NCBI GenBank assembly: GCA_013397075.1
Contig: VWZS01009792.1
Span: 1,331,560 to 1,395,559 of the forward strand
From: Rhabdornis inornatus
Taxonomy: Eukaryota; Chordata; Aves; Passeriformes; Rhabdornithidae
Length of the DNA: 64,000 bases
Reading direction: 5' to 3'
Shown here: positions 26,533-38,976 of the stretch, one piece after another
Layout: every line of letters begins with the position of its first letter
How positions within the stretch are numbered: position 1 is the stretch's first letter
Made by a program: the position numbers and the translations under genes
The notes under the pieces: generated by a model
Databases searched by the model: none
Told to the model about the DNA's origin: nothing
What the model saw: only the letters and a program-made list of their open reading frames with translations

Positions 26533-26712
26533 TATAGAATCATAGAATGGCCTTGGGTTGGAAGAGACCTTAAAGACCACCTGGTTCCAACTCCCTGCCC
26601 ACGGGGCTTTGGATGCAGCCCAGCGCACGGGGGGTTCTGGGCTCCCAGAGCACACAGCTGGGGCATGTCCAGCCTCTCACCCACCAGCACCCCCAAGTCC
26701 TTCTCCCAGGAC
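26533..26712 (-). mobile_element. CR1 LINE fragment, internally deleted
   Basis: Starts with the CR1 3' tail read backwards (TATAGAATCATAGAATGGCC, then TTGGAAGAGACCTTAAAGACC) and stays CR1-like to CTGCCC. It then jumps to a CR1 segment that normally lies several hundred bases further 5' (GGGCTTTGGATGCAGCCCAG to CACCCCCAAGTCCTTCTC). The part between is missing. The gap sits at a CTGCCC-type match that could have mediated the deletion. Confidence 0.85.
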
Positions 26713-29700
26713 TGCTCTTGATGAAAAGCTTTAATACCATTTTATTGATAATATACATTGCTAAATTAATCTGCTTTTCAGTTTCACAGGACTGGTATAA
26801 GTAACAAGGTGATTACAAGCACCACTTATCCATTTATGAATACAATGCCTGTTCCTTCAGGTTAATGTTTAACTCCATCATGCTGTGGCTGTGAGGTCAT
26901 TTTTATACACAATCAATCGTTTTGCTGCCTCCCTGTTTACCTGGGTTCTGGTCATTTATTAATAAAGATAAAGCCATTCTTGGCTGCATTTCCCATGTCA
27001 CAAAGCTGGCTTGTTGGCTTAAGAAGCACCATATATCCAGAACCAATCTCTGGGGTGGCTGTAAAGGGATTGGAAGAGAAGTGAAGGACAAGAACTCGCT
27101 TGGACATCATGCACTGAAAAGAGGTAAATTCTGCATATTCTGTGTGTGAAATGATATCTGTTTCAGTATGCATGGAAAGCAGTCTTTGATGGAAACCTCA
27201 ATTTTCCTGGGCAATATAAAACCGCTGTGGAAGAAGAGCAGAAGTAGCCAACTCTTACTGTGATGGCAGCAAAAAACACATGCTAAAGCTTGAGATCCAG
27301 GCAGCTTTACATTAAGGCAAGCCCAGATCCAGAGCACTATTTTATCCTGTGTTTAGACAGCAACAGCTCCAGACCATAGTTCCAGCTCTGCCCTCACTCC
27401 TTGACACACTGGGGAGAAGCATGAGTAAGCTAAAATTTCAGGAGTCACTGGTGAACCGTGACTTTGCACCATTGTTTCTGTGTTCAGAGCAAGCCTAAAC
27501 AAGTGCTTGGAATCTTGGTGTCTGCTCCAGACAAAGGTCAGCACGTTGCTTCTGATTCAGTGCCAGACTGGTTGTTCTGCCAGAGGTTTCCTCCCCTATA
27601 TCATCACCTCACTCTCTCCTCTGGACTCTGCAGCAGGCTAGAAGTAAGGCAGAAGAAGAATATATTGCAATTGCTCTTGAATCCTCTTCTGAAATGGATG
27701 AAAATATCATTTCACTGGTGCCCACTGTCCTAGGTGAGACACCAGTTTCAGCAATGAACAAAGTACTATGAAAAGTGACAGGGAGACCTACACCTCTAAA
27801 CTGCTGGGATGGAATGAGGTCAAGTTTGGCACAGTGCATTACATCAGTTGGAGGAATCCTCCTTTAAAAAACAGCCCTTCCCAGCCATGCCAGACACATG
27901 TTCTACCCTGCCTGTGCAAAACCACCACTGAAAGGCTCTTTGTCATACCAGGGCTGTGACAAAGGTGTTCAGGTATGTTTCTGCAAGAAACAGTATAAAT
28001 GACTACTGTCTTTTATGTATATTTGTAATACAGCTCTGTGTGCTCTCTACGGTCATCTACAGCGTGCTGCTCCTGGAGCACACCAATGATCCTCTGCCAT
28101 AAAGCAATCAGAACCTATATTTTAAATAAAGAAATACTTCTTCAAACACATAAGAATTCAGGCTTGCAAGAACTGTTAGGACTATGATACAGAACACAAG
28201 TTTCTTGGTTGCTTTAGGGGTGTTATAAGCCCACCTGTGCTTAGAGCACATTGTTACTTAACAGGAATGGCAAACTTTAGAAGGATAACAAATAAGACTG
28301 AATGGTTTTTCCTCATGTGGCAGACTGGAAACCTGTGTATGTGTCCATGACAGAGACAGAATCAACACCCAGATTCTTATCAAATATATTTGTTTATCTT
28401 CAAATTCTTCCAAATCATGATAAAGTGCTAAAGGCACTTTAATCTTGGCATGTGCAATTATTTCTTATGAAATAAAAAATTTGCTTATGAAATCTTCCTG
28501 TCCCTGCACATCATTCCAAGTTGCCTAGGTACCAGTATAAACCTAATTGTGTCCTTAAATTTAACCACATAGCTAAACATTTCATTTGTACCTATGAACA
28601 GTTCTACTGAAGTCACAGGTCTGAAATTCTGCATGTGATTTTCCCAGTCATGTGTTAGCTCATTATACAGAAAGTAAAAATCCAATCCACATGCATAGAT
28701 TATATGTACATATTAGATGTACATATATATACATACATATGTATCTACCTGTACAAAAGACAATGATGTATATCTATGGCAGCCTTCTAGCAATCAGATG
28801 AATTTTTGAGCATTACCCAGATGTTTTTGACTCCAGGTTCTCCTGACTTTCTTAGAGGTGAGCACCAAGAGGTACAAATAGGTCACTGGAATGAGAAGGC
28901 AATTCACTGAAATCTATTGTTCACACAGTATGATGAATGGCAAACCTGTGCTGAATACACATAAATGTCTAATTTATTTAGACAGCCATAATATGACTCT
29001 CTGTGTGACATCTTATTTTTTTCTGGTGTTCAAATGTAGGTGGGTTGTAGTTGACATGAATATTATGTGCATATAAAGAAACAACACAGTCTGTACCTTA
29101 GCTTTTGTCTTGGAGACTGAAGGATTCCTTGGTATCATGCATTTTTGATCTTGTAGAAGTTGTTGGTTTTTTTTTTAATTTAGGACACATTCCACCCAAA
29201 AAGGTGCCTAATGACATTATTTGAAAGAACAGGAAGGCATATTGCCTTATAATTTATTGCTAGCTGCACTAATACTATCCATATTAAACATAAATCTACT
29301 GTTATGAACTGTACTTGGAGAAATCAGCAGCAAATACACAAGTAATGGCTATTCTGCCTCCTTTCATTCCCAGGGCAATAACTTACTTGTTATGTTTCCA
29401 CCTTGGAAGAGGCAAGTGAATTTAGAGTGATAGCTGCTCAGCAGTCAGTGCTGCACAGAAATTGGATTTGAACAGCATCTCTGCTGCTCCAAACTGTCTC
29501 TGGGGGCTGAAAAGGCAGACAGATTATATTTTTCTGTGATAAGAAATTGAACCTGTAAGAATAAGAATATGATCATTAAAACCTGAGGTAGAATCTGTTT
29601 CCTGAGCTCCTGAATGTGTTTGGGCTTAATGATATATATGAAACACTCATAAATGCCAATACATGGAAACTTTCTGACCTCGCAGCTTTACATATGGTTT

Positions 29701-30274
29701 CCAGCTCACCATCTATACTGTCTTGTCTTATCCCAGGTGTGTTCAGCTCTGTTCAAGCAGGACAATGTCCTACTCGCTGTTTGCTCCAGTGCTCACTAAT
29801 CCTCGTACAGCTTGGGGTGGGTTCATCAGGAAAGGGAGGGACAGCACCAAGCAGATTGGAATGGGAGGGAAAGGAAACTGCAACGACTGAAATGTACCAC
29901 CAGAGAGAGCTTTTGTCCTGCTGACTTGTCAGGGACACTGCACATGGCTGTACTGCAGCTCTCAGCTTGCAATGGAAGGTTTTGTAAATGTTGAATTATC
30001 AGGTGGAGAGTAAGAACCGAAATTCACAGCATCATTTTAATTGCTCACCTGATCCTTTGAACGGGTGTATGGGCATCAGGACAGCTGGTAGAACTGATGT
30101 CAGCCAGGGGAAAGCAGCTGTGAGATGAATGTCTCCTATTTACAAGGCCCTAGTCTGACACTGGTTCCTCTGATTTTGGCTGGTACAATCTAGAGAGCAT
30201 GGGGCACTCTGGGAGTGACGGGACTGCCCTTGGAATTGAGTGGAGACCTGTGCTGCACATCTCCCCTTTGCCAT
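26713..30274. other. Intergenic, no gene recognised
   Basis: AT-rich sequence with no recognised gene. A short alternating purine-pyrimidine stretch of TACATA/TATGTA units at about 28705-28745 is the only obvious low-complexity feature. Confidence 0.55.
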
Positions 30275-30352
30275 GAAATCATAGCACCAGAGCATTACAG
30301 GATCACATCGGTTGGAAAAGACCTCCAAGAGCATCAAATCCAACATTTGACC
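30275..30352 (-). mobile_element. CR1 LINE 3'-end fragment
   Basis: About 78 diverged bases in minus orientation: GAAATCATAGCACC, CATCGGTTGGAAAAGACCTC, GAGCATCAAATCCAAC. This is the CR1 3' terminus typical of the subfamily whose consensus reads TTGGAAAAGACCTCTAAGATC. Confidence 0.8.
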
Positions 30353-32087
30353 AATCAAGTTCAGGCATAATCTCGCTCTGGGAATATCACTTTTTGTTTC
30401 TACAACAGATATGTTACACAATTGCAAAACATTTGTCAAATGTACGCGATCACACCTTCACTGAGCTTTGAAATACTTTTTGATTGCTCTGGATTTCTTA
30501 AGTGAAGAAAAACAGCTTCCATGGAATGGATACAACTTCACAGAAAGTTTTGTTTCACTCTTTATTTGTCTGTGTGGTAGAGCTTGGAATGTATCTTATT
30601 GTTTGTGGCAAAATACCAGTGCTGGCTCAGGAACAGAATCAGGCAGGTCAAAGCTCTGAAGCTGTTTCTGGGAAGTGTCAGGGCATGTTTGCAGGCATTC
30701 ACTGTTACAAAGAGGATACCAGACAAAATGGATGATAGCTGGGACCCACCATCTCCACCAGCCTTGTGGTTTGAGACGAAGCATCCCCCTCTCTGCCCTC
30801 CCTAACTCCAATATCCCTTCTCCACTTTTATTGTGGAAGTGGGTTTGCAGTTTTAAAGGTGATCAATACCATCATCATGTGAGCCTCCCGAGATCTTTGT
30901 GAAAGTGGATGGAAACCTTCACTGAGGCAACAGTGTCCTTCATTCTCAGAGGAAGATGATTGTTAACTCAGATCTTTTACTTAACTGGGCCACACCAGTC
31001 CTTCCCACACTAAAACTTCAGGGGCTGCTAGGGAGTAGGCGTGTTCAGGCCTGTGAAGAAGCAGTTCTCACTGCAGGTAGAATAATTGCAACTGGCTCTG
31101 TTCTCTTCCAGAAACCGTCTAGTCCTAGGAATGCCTGATCTAGGAATTTCTTAGTGGCTTAAATGCCCCTCATTGCAATGTCTCAGTGTACTCAATTCAT
31201 ATATATATGTAATTTTTTTTTTTTTTTTGTGGAAAGAGATCAAACAGCATATTAAATAGCCACCAAAGCAACACATATCCTCTAAGTGAGCCAGACACAT
31301 GACCAAACTCCACACAACCTAATTGCATGTAGACATGAACACCAAGAAGCCCTGGAGAAAAAGCCCATACCACAGGTCACATGGATTATTCTGGCATGTT
31401 ATGTCAAGCCAACTTAATTATAGATTGTCTTTAATGCCATGTTCCAGACTTCAATTTTGTGTGCGTGTGTGACTAAATAAATAACAACACTGACAGCCTG
31501 AAACTTTTGTGAAGCCCTAAAAAATATAAACTATTCATATTGGTTTGGGATTAATATAGACAAGGTTTCAAACTTCAGTGGTTCCAGCTAGGAATGGGTG
31601 ACTATGCTCAAGTATACTGGTACAGAAGCAGGCTCTAGTTTATTTATGTGCTCAAAAAAAAACATTGTGGCAGTAGATTTATTCCAATGTAGCTTTCAAA
31701 AATTTATTTTAACAAAAATAGACCTCTTAAATTTATTCCACCCTAATTTTCACCCTAGAGTGAGCTCTTTATTTGTGATCATTGCACTAGCTGCTTGCTG
31801 AGAAGCCTGTGGTATTCCAGGCCTTGACATCAATGAGGACAGACACATTGCTGCACTACTTGATTGACCAGGTGTGCAGTCAGAGCTGATCTTATTAAAA
31901 ATTCATCAGCTCCCAGTGAGGTTTTAGAGTTGCTACAGTTTGAGACCGTGCTTGAAAGGAATGGTGAAAAGTTGTCATAAACAATACAGAATTTGATCCT
32001 GTAAGACACTGTGCCGCTTTGGTAATATGTGAAACTCTCCTCTTAGCCACCTTCACAATTCAGAGTTAATGATAACAGAATAAAGCT
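30353..32087. other. Intergenic, no gene recognised
   Basis: No gene, no clear repeat apart from a T-run at about 31209-31229 next to an ATATAT stretch. Open frames of 60-77 codons overlap each other in several frames and look like chance. Confidence 0.5.
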
Positions 32088-32867
32088 TTGGACAGGCTGG
32101 ACTGATGGACAATGGTCTGAGGCTCAATAAGGCCAAATGCTGGGTCCTGCCCTTGGGTCATAGCAGTGCTATGGGCTGGAGTAGAGTGGCTGGAAATTTG
32201 CTCTGGGGAAAAGGACCTGGGGGGGCTGATCACAGCAGCTGAACATGAGCCAGCTGTGCCCAGGTGGCCAAGAAGGGCAGTGGCACCTGGCCTGTATCAG
32301 CCATGGTGTGACAGCAGGACCAGGGCAGTGACTGTCCCCTGTGCTGGGCACTGCTGAGGTCACACCTCAATCCTGTGTTCAGTTTTGGGCTCCTCACTGC
32401 CAGAAGGACACTGAGGGGCTGGATCATGTCCAGAGAAGGGCAGTGGAGCTGGGGAAGGGTCTGGAGGACAAGTCCTGTGGGGAGCAGCTGAGGGAGCTGG
32501 GGGTGTTTGATCTGGAGAAAAGGAGTCTCAGGGAAAACATTATCATTCTCTACAACTCTTTGAAAGGAGGGTGCAGCCAGGTGGGGTTGGGCTCTTCTCC
32601 CATAACAAGGAACAGGACAAGACGAAATGGGCTTAGGCTGCACCAGGGGAAGTCTAGATTGTACATTAGGGAAAATTTCTTTCTTTAAAAGCATCAGAAC
32701 AGACTGCCAAGGGAATTGATGGAGTCACCATCTCTGGTGGCATTTAAAAGTTGTATATATGTGGCACTGAGTGTCATGATTTAGTGGTGTGCATGGCAGC
32801 GCTGGGTTAAGGGTTGGACTGGATGATCTGAGAGGTCTTTTCCAACCTAAATGATTCTATGATTCTG
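32088..32867 (+). mobile_element. CR1 LINE fragment with decayed end of ORF2
   Basis: The longest CR1 piece in the window, about 780 bases in plus orientation. It covers the end of the reverse-transcriptase ORF2 (AATAAGGCCAAATGCTGGGT, CAGTTTTGGGCTCCTCACTG, CTGAGGGAGCTGGGG) and the 3'UTR, to the terminal CCTAAATGATTCTATGATTC. A 115-codon open frame at 32341-32688 is the ORF2 C-terminal remnant (CVQFWAPH, LRELGVFDLEKR). Earlier stops and the missing 5' part show that it is dead. Confidence 0.95.
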
Positions 32868-33748
32868 ATTTCAAAACTTTAAACTGGGTGTCTGTCTGTG
32901 TCTGTGGATGCAGTTTGGCTCTTTTACAGTTGCTCTACAATTGATTCCTGCACGCAAAGGGTGAGGTGTGAGACTGGAGCAGGGCATTGCTTGGAGCAGG
33001 GGCCCTCCCTCTGCCCAGCAGTGCAAGTTCCCAGGACCAGCCTTGCCATGGTCTGTGGAGCAGCAACAACTCCACCATTTCTCAGACCACACTGTTAATC
33101 AGCTCAGGGAGATGCTCTGGGTGAAAATAAGCCAGCAAGACACAGTGCACAGGGACCTGCCCACCTGCAAAAGCAGAGGAGGCTGCATAAGGAAAGGGAT
33201 GTGGAGAAACTTGGGAAGGCACAAAGCCAGCGAAAGCACTCCAACCTTCTGGTTACAGTGTGCCTCAGTATGAACGAGGTTATGGCTCTTTCTCTTTTCC
33301 ACACAGGGTGGGCAAGGGTGTGAGCTGGCAGCACAAACCTGCTCAGCCTTCCTCCCGCCAGCCAGCTGCACCAACACCCCATTAATTTCTGTCCTGCCTG
33401 ACCTGCCTCCCTGCCCAGCCGTGGCTGCTCCTCATGAGCCAGCAAGAGCCAGCAAGGGCTGCAGCTGGTTTGGTGCCTCTTTAAGGAGCATCTCCCAGAA
33501 GGGTCTGGAAAAGGCCAGGGCTGGCTCAGTGGCTGCAGGGGACAGACAGAGCACTCTGGTGCCGAGGGAGGGGAGATGGGGCGGTGAGGATGACTTTGCT
33601 TGGCTCAGCCGGCTGGGAAAGCTCTGCACCAGCACAAGGCAGCCCTCTTCAAAAGCTGCAGCACCTGGAGGCTCCTGGTTTGCCCAGAGAACAGGTATCA
33701 GTGGAGTTCCATCACTGCTGACTGAAGGCTTCTGGACATAGACAAGAA
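32868..33748. other. Intergenic, GC-richer, no gene recognised
   Basis: Lies between two oppositely oriented CR1 fragments. It has overlapping open frames on both strands (up to 113-130 codons), with no family resemblance and no clear splice sites. The GC-rich composition explains the open frames. Confidence 0.45.
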
Positions 33749-34234
33749 CAGTAGAATGGCCTGTAGTGGAAGGGACCTTAAAGATCATCTTACAACCCCT
33801 GATGTGGACAGCAACACCTTCCACTAGACCAGACTGCTCAGAGGTCTACCCAATCCAGTCTTGAACATTTCCAAGGATGGGACATTCACAGCTTCTGTGA
33901 GAAACATGTGCCAGTGCCTCATCACCCTCATAGTAAATAATTTTTTCCTAATATCGAAAACATACTCTGTCAGCTTGAAATCATCCCACTTGTCCTGCCA
34001 CTCCAGGCCCCTATAAAAAGTCCTTCTCTGACTTTCCTGTGGGCTCACTTTAGGTACTGGAAGGTCACGATTAGGTCAACCTGGAGCCTTCTCTTTTTCG
34101 TGCTGATCAATCCTAATTCTCTCAGCCTTTCCTCACAGGAGAGGTGCTCCATTCCTCTTGGACTCATTCCAACAGGTCCATGTCTTTCTTGTGCTGAGGA
34201 CTCCAGAGCTGGATGCAGTACTCCAGGTGGGGTC
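33749..34234 (-). mobile_element. CR1 LINE 3'-end fragment
   Basis: About 490 bases in minus orientation. It opens with the CR1 3' end (AGTAGAATGGCC, GGAAGGGACCTTAAAGATCA) and runs into the ORF2 end (TCAGCCTTTCCTCACAGGAG, GAGCTGGATGCAGTACTCCA). With the plus-strand copy at 32088 it forms an inverted pair about 0.9 kb apart. Confidence 0.92.
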
Positions 34235-37017
34235 AAGTATCCTCCATTTGATGGATTGTTCATTCCAGTGTTCAGGATGTCTTTTCCACTGCACTGTCAT
34301 CCTCCAGTGTCCCTGATCTGTCTTGATAGATCTTAGCACTTATTTTCCCTGAAAATGACTCCTTTGTCCTTTCCAAGTGTACCTTTTCAAAGTTTATAAA
34401 GAGAAAACAACACAACAGACAAGTTGCTCTGCACTGCTTTCATAAATGCCAGTTCTAGGCTGAGTTTATACCGGAGTTTTGAAGCAGGGGACTGCAAAAA
34501 TTACCTTTCTTCTTCTTCTATCAATGCCTTAGCCCAAGGCTTCTAATTTCAGCATATTGCTTAGCACAGGACATACTATGAGGTAAAAAAACCTGTCTCC
34601 AAAGCACTGCAGTTCGAAATGGAAGTGTCACACAGCCTTGTGATATAGAACAGCTGACTCATGTCAAAGGAAAAATAAAGGAATAAGGAATATTTACAAC
34701 CAATTTCATGCAGCTGTTGTGGAGGGAGAGGGGAGTTATCATTGTCTACAGGGGCAATACAAGCAGATAAAACTCTGTCAGGCAGCAAACAAACCACCCT
34801 ATTACAGGTGACCTGGCACCACAGTTTCTTACTAATGACTTGTCCAGCAAGACTGCTCTAAACCATAGGCAATGGAAGTAGTTCCCAGTGACTCTCGGGT
34901 GATTTTGAATTTACAAGAGGAAGGACTGTACTGCACAAAACACCTGTTTGTATTTTGTGTTCTACATTTTTAATAAATCTGAAGGAGCCTGCAGTCCATT
35001 TCAGAGAACTTTTGGAAGGATTAACCCTCCCAAAAAGTGGAGAAGCAGTGACTAGTGGCACTGCATTGCATGCAGTTGTACTTTTTTTCTGTAGCTCTAT
35101 TCCATAATGGTGTTTATCTTCTGGAAGAGGATACTCAGAGAAGATGTGGAGTATCCAACCTCTGAGATATTGAAAACCCATCTGGACACAGTCCTGAGCA
35201 ATCTGCTCTGGCTGGTCCTGTCTTGGGCACGGTTTGGACCAGGTGATCTCCCAAGGTGCATTCCTGCCTCAGCTGATCCCTGGTAGTGAGTGACTCTGTG
35301 GGTCTGGTTGTGAGAGAGCAACAGTGAGTGCAAGAGCTGCTCAGTGGCCTGCAGTCAGTGCATGCTATTCATCTCCTGATTATTATTTAGTCCCTGTTTG
35401 CTGGGAGAAACTCAAGCCTGGCTTGGGAATGACAGCTCTGCCAGAGCATCCTGAATTCACCTTTCCCATAAGTGTAAGCAAAAGTATTAATATGATACCA
35501 TTATTAATACCAAAAGTATTAACATGAGATTAATATCATGTTAATACGAGATCTGATCTTGTGTCTGAATACGACACAAGAAGGAAATACCTTTAGTTTT
35601 TCCTGTTTTAGCTCAAAATTGTGAAAGGTGTCTTAAAACCAGCAATAAGGTAGAAAATGCAGCATGTGGAGCTAAGTTTGCAAAATGAAGCGTCCTGGTT
35701 TGCCACACTGCAGTTAAAGTTAGCAGTGTGGTTTGTCCCTTTGTGGTTAGTCATGATGAGACAGTCTTTGCTCAGACCATAAAACCATATGGTTTTTCTC
35801 TATGCTTTCCTCCTCCTCCCCCTCATTCCCACAATAGATGGAACTCACTGAATGAGCAACCAGAGAGACTCTTTTAACCTTGCTCAGTGTTTGACCACTC
35901 TGCCTTTACCAGCAGCAGGAAGCAGCTCTTGGTCCCAGCCCATCTCCAGCACCACGAGGCCCTCGCAGCCTCCTCAGCTTTGTAGGGCAAGCACTGGTCT
36001 CTGACTCATTTTTTTTCAATGTGAGCCAAGTTAGTTTTGACTTTATTTACACTATGAATTATGGTGGTGGTTGTTTCTCTTGTGGGACAATTACGAAAGG
36101 GATGGGATCAGACATCCCTCACCTGCCCCCTTGCTGTCCAAAAGGTGCCTTTGCCTCACCAGACCCAGAACTGAGCTGGCAGCAGGTGGAGTTCATGGCC
36201 AGTTAAACCCCACAGGACAGCTGGCTTGAATTGAGGTCTCAGCCTGGCATAGACAGCCCTGCCAGCCCAGCTTGGAGTCACAACCTCTTAAGTGACCATC
36301 ACAGCACAAGGGATGTCTCAGATCTGTGTAGGTTAGTCAGCTTTGGACACAGACTCACAGGGGCAGGAGCAGGCATCCCTCCAGGGAGGGTTCCATGACC
36401 TTATCCCAAGGTGTCTATGCCCAGGAGCTCATCAGAGCTGCAGCTACCAGCAGTGAGAAAGGAAACAGACACCCTGTCTTGAGCAGTGTACACCAGCAGT
36501 GCCAAACCAGCAACTGAGGGATCATGTTGTGATCAGAGGAGTTTGAAGTCTGCATTGCTGGGCAATGCTATTTCCCTGCTTATATCAACTGTGTGAAATG
36601 TGTAATTTTTTCTCAAGAGATAATGTGCAGCAACAAGCAAGTTTTCAGAAAAGATTAGTCTTGCCTCAATCACACCTTTAAAAAGACCTATGATCAGCAA
36701 ATGAAACTGAAATGTTCTCAAAGCCCCATAGAAAATAGCACTCTGCTGAAGAATTGATGCATTGAAGTAGAAGGTTAAATGATGACTATGCCATGTGCTT
36801 TCAGCAGGGTGAAAGGCTGCATTTCACAGTTAGCTACGCAGTGTCTAGGATCTGCCTCTCTGATAACAACATGAAGAACATCAAAGCTAAATTGGCAAAG
36901 CCTTGAGCTGACCTTCACCATGAAGTAATTTCCCCATGATGACTTCCTTTGGCAGGGCCTGCTCAGGTCTTGTTGAGGGTGACAAACCATGAGGACAAAC
37001 CTTTTAGCTGTGCTTGT
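34235..37017. other. Intergenic, no gene recognised
   Basis: Holds the short CR1 piece listed separately at 35128 and otherwise unassigned sequence. A short stretch at about 35485-35545 has repeated TTAATAT/ATTAATA words, possibly an AT-rich foldback. No gene is recognised. Confidence 0.5.
35128..35295 (+). mobile_element. CR1 LINE 3'-end fragment
   Basis: Plus orientation. It matches the CR1 3' region TGGAGTATCCAACCTCTGAG, GATATTGAAAACCCATCTGG, ACACAGTCCTGAGCAA, then GGTTTGGACCAGGTGATCTC, ending at a worn GTGACTCTGTG. It belongs to the lineage with GACCAGATGACCTCCAGAGG, different from the one at 32088. Confidence 0.85.
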
Positions 37018-37289
37018 TATGACAGGACGAGGAGTAATGGTTTTAAACTAAACCAGGCTCTAGTTAGATTAGACATCTGAAATAAATCTTTTACAATGAG
37101 GGTGATGAGGCACTGGAATAGATTGCCCAGGAAGAGAGTAGGTGCCCCATCCCTGGAAACATTCAAGACCAGGTTGGATGGACCCTGAGCAACCTGGTCA
37201 AGTCAAGGTGTCCCTGCCTGTGGCAGGAGGCTGGAAAGAGATGAGCATTAATGTCCCTTCCAAACCCAAACCATTCTGTGATTCCGTGA
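37018..37289 (+). mobile_element. CR1 LINE 3'-end fragment
   Basis: Plus orientation, about 270 bases: ACAGGACGAGGAGTAATGG, GAGGCACTGGAATAGATTGC, CCCATCCCTGGAAACATTCA, and the end CCATTCTGTGATTCCGTGA. Clear CR1 3'UTR and tail, moderately diverged. Confidence 0.9.
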
Positions 37290-38682
37290 CACTGAACCAG
37301 GTGTCTCACTGTCACTGATACATCTTTTAAAGCTCTTTGGCCAGATAGAACAATCAATATACTTGTAACTGAGATTTGCAGACAAAGAGATGTTGTATTT
37401 ACTGTGTGCAAATTATCTGCTTTTAGAAGAATGTTTTTGTCATCTGACTTTTCCTCTGTGGGAAACCCCAGTTGCTAAACAACTTGCAGTACAAAAACAG
37501 AGCTAGTAAAGAGATCACATTGACCATGATGTCACACCAAACACTAAAATGTTGAATTTAAACATTAAGCACTTAATTTTGATCAACTCAGTTAATTAAC
37601 AGATTTGTTGTGATTGTTGAATAGGATGGCACAGAAATAAGGGAACGGATGAAAGCATCTGGCCACTAGTTTTATTTTCGTGGCACTGAAAGACACCATT
37701 ACATTACTGGGAGCAATAACTGGTCTGCTTTTCCTGTTGGATCAATGCCTTTCTTTGACCCACACTGGAAGGCTGTGTTATTTTAACACATACAAAAACA
37801 AGCACAAGCCAACGACCTTGGCCATTTGTCACACTGAAGGAAAACAATGGCAATTGTTCACAAGCAACAGGCTGGGCTTGTCTCTGTGGCTGAGCCCAAG
37901 GCAGCTCTGCTGTGGGTCACTGTCACCCAGCAGAAAAACATGTCCTTGGGACAGGCTGTTCTTCACCCCCAGCCCCTCCCTGCAAGCCCAAGGTCAGGTG
38001 CTGGGTGGGAGACAGCACAAGGACAAGGTCAGCTCAGCCCTGCTCCTCTGGGAGCACAGGCTGGAGGGAGGCAGTCCTGGCCCAGCTCTTGGGGTCTGCA
38101 TGGGGCTATCTCAAACCACAGAACTGCAGCTTCATTTGGGGAGGGCTGGAAAAGATGCAGTCTCCTCCCATTCATCCTGGTCCCCCACATCTCGGGTGAA
38201 GTGTCAGCAGAGTCAGCTGCAGAAGGAGCTGATGCTGACAGAGACTCACTGAAGGCCTCGTGTGGATGCTGACTGCCTCCTCCAAGGGCAGGATCCTGTC
38301 AGTTACTGCTGTGAGAAATCTCATTATCTTTTTTTAAAAAGCTAAAAAAAGGGGAAAAGGCCATGCCTTTTCCTTCCTGTTCCTTTGCCTCTAAGTATAA
38401 AGCACCAGCACCTTTTCTTCGAAAACTAACCTCCTTCCCTTCTCAAGAGCTGATTATGAAGAGAAAATGCAATTTTTGAGAACTGGCCAGTTTGGATGAA
38501 ATTGCTATAAGGCAAACCTTTATAAGTACACACAGTAATAAAAAACTAAGTGCTCATTTGCTGCTGGGGAAAACCATTTACAAGAGTATTTCAGGCTAAT
38601 GAAGATGAATTTGACCTGCCTGCTGGTTAGTGGTGTACGTGAGTGCATCTTTCCCATGACTGTATTAAGCACTTTTTAAAGC
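37290..38682. other. Intergenic with a 190-codon open frame, unassigned
   Basis: A plus-strand open frame runs from 37680 (GTG) to 38252, with two more overlapping frames in the same GC-richer block (37847-38272 and 37912-38199). The start of the long frame reads as a hydrophobic stretch (ITLLGAITGLLFLLDQC), but the rest has no recognisable domain. No ATG starts the frame, and three overlapping frames in GC-rich DNA argue for chance. Confidence 0.4.
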
Positions 38683-38705
38683 CTTTGCCTTGCCTTGCCT
38701 TGCTT
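38683..38705. repeat. Short (CCTTG)n microsatellite
   Basis: About four tandem copies of the pentamer CCTTG, abutting the CR1 fragment that starts at about 38709. Confidence 0.8.
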
Positions 38706-38708
38706 CCT

Positions 38709-38976
38709 GAAAGTACTGGAAGACCACAATCAGATCACCCCAAAGCCTTCCCTTTTCCAGGCAGAACAATCCCAGTTCTCTGAGCCTTTCCTCAGAGCAG
38801 AGCTGCTCCATCCCTCTGATGCCCTTGGTGCCTCCTGTGGGCTGGCTCCAGCAGGTCCCTGTCCTTGCTGTGCTGGGAGCCCAGAGCTGGATGCAGCCCT
38901 GCAGGTGGGGTCTGAGCAGAGCGGGGCAGAGGGGCAGAATCCCCTCCCTGCCCTGCTGCCCACGGGGCTTTGGATG
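38709..38976 (-). mobile_element. CR1 LINE internal fragment
   Basis: Minus orientation; lacks the CR1 3' terminus. It starts inside the ORF2 end (AAGTACTGGAAGACCACAAT, CTGAGCCTTTCCTCAGAGCA) and runs through CAGAGCTGGATGCAGCCCTG to CCCACGGGGCTTTGGATG. Its 5' breakpoint lies in the same segment that is joined out of order in the fragment at 26533. Confidence 0.88.

Noticed and set aside
32341..32688. 115-codon plus-strand frame as a gene
   Set aside because: Its translation is the end of CR1 ORF2 (CVQFWAPH, LRELGVFDLEKR) within a 5'-truncated element.
33432..33824. 130-codon minus-strand frame and its plus-strand partner of 106 codons
   Set aside because: Open frames on both strands in a GC-richer spacer that run into a CR1 tail; no family resemblance or splice signals.
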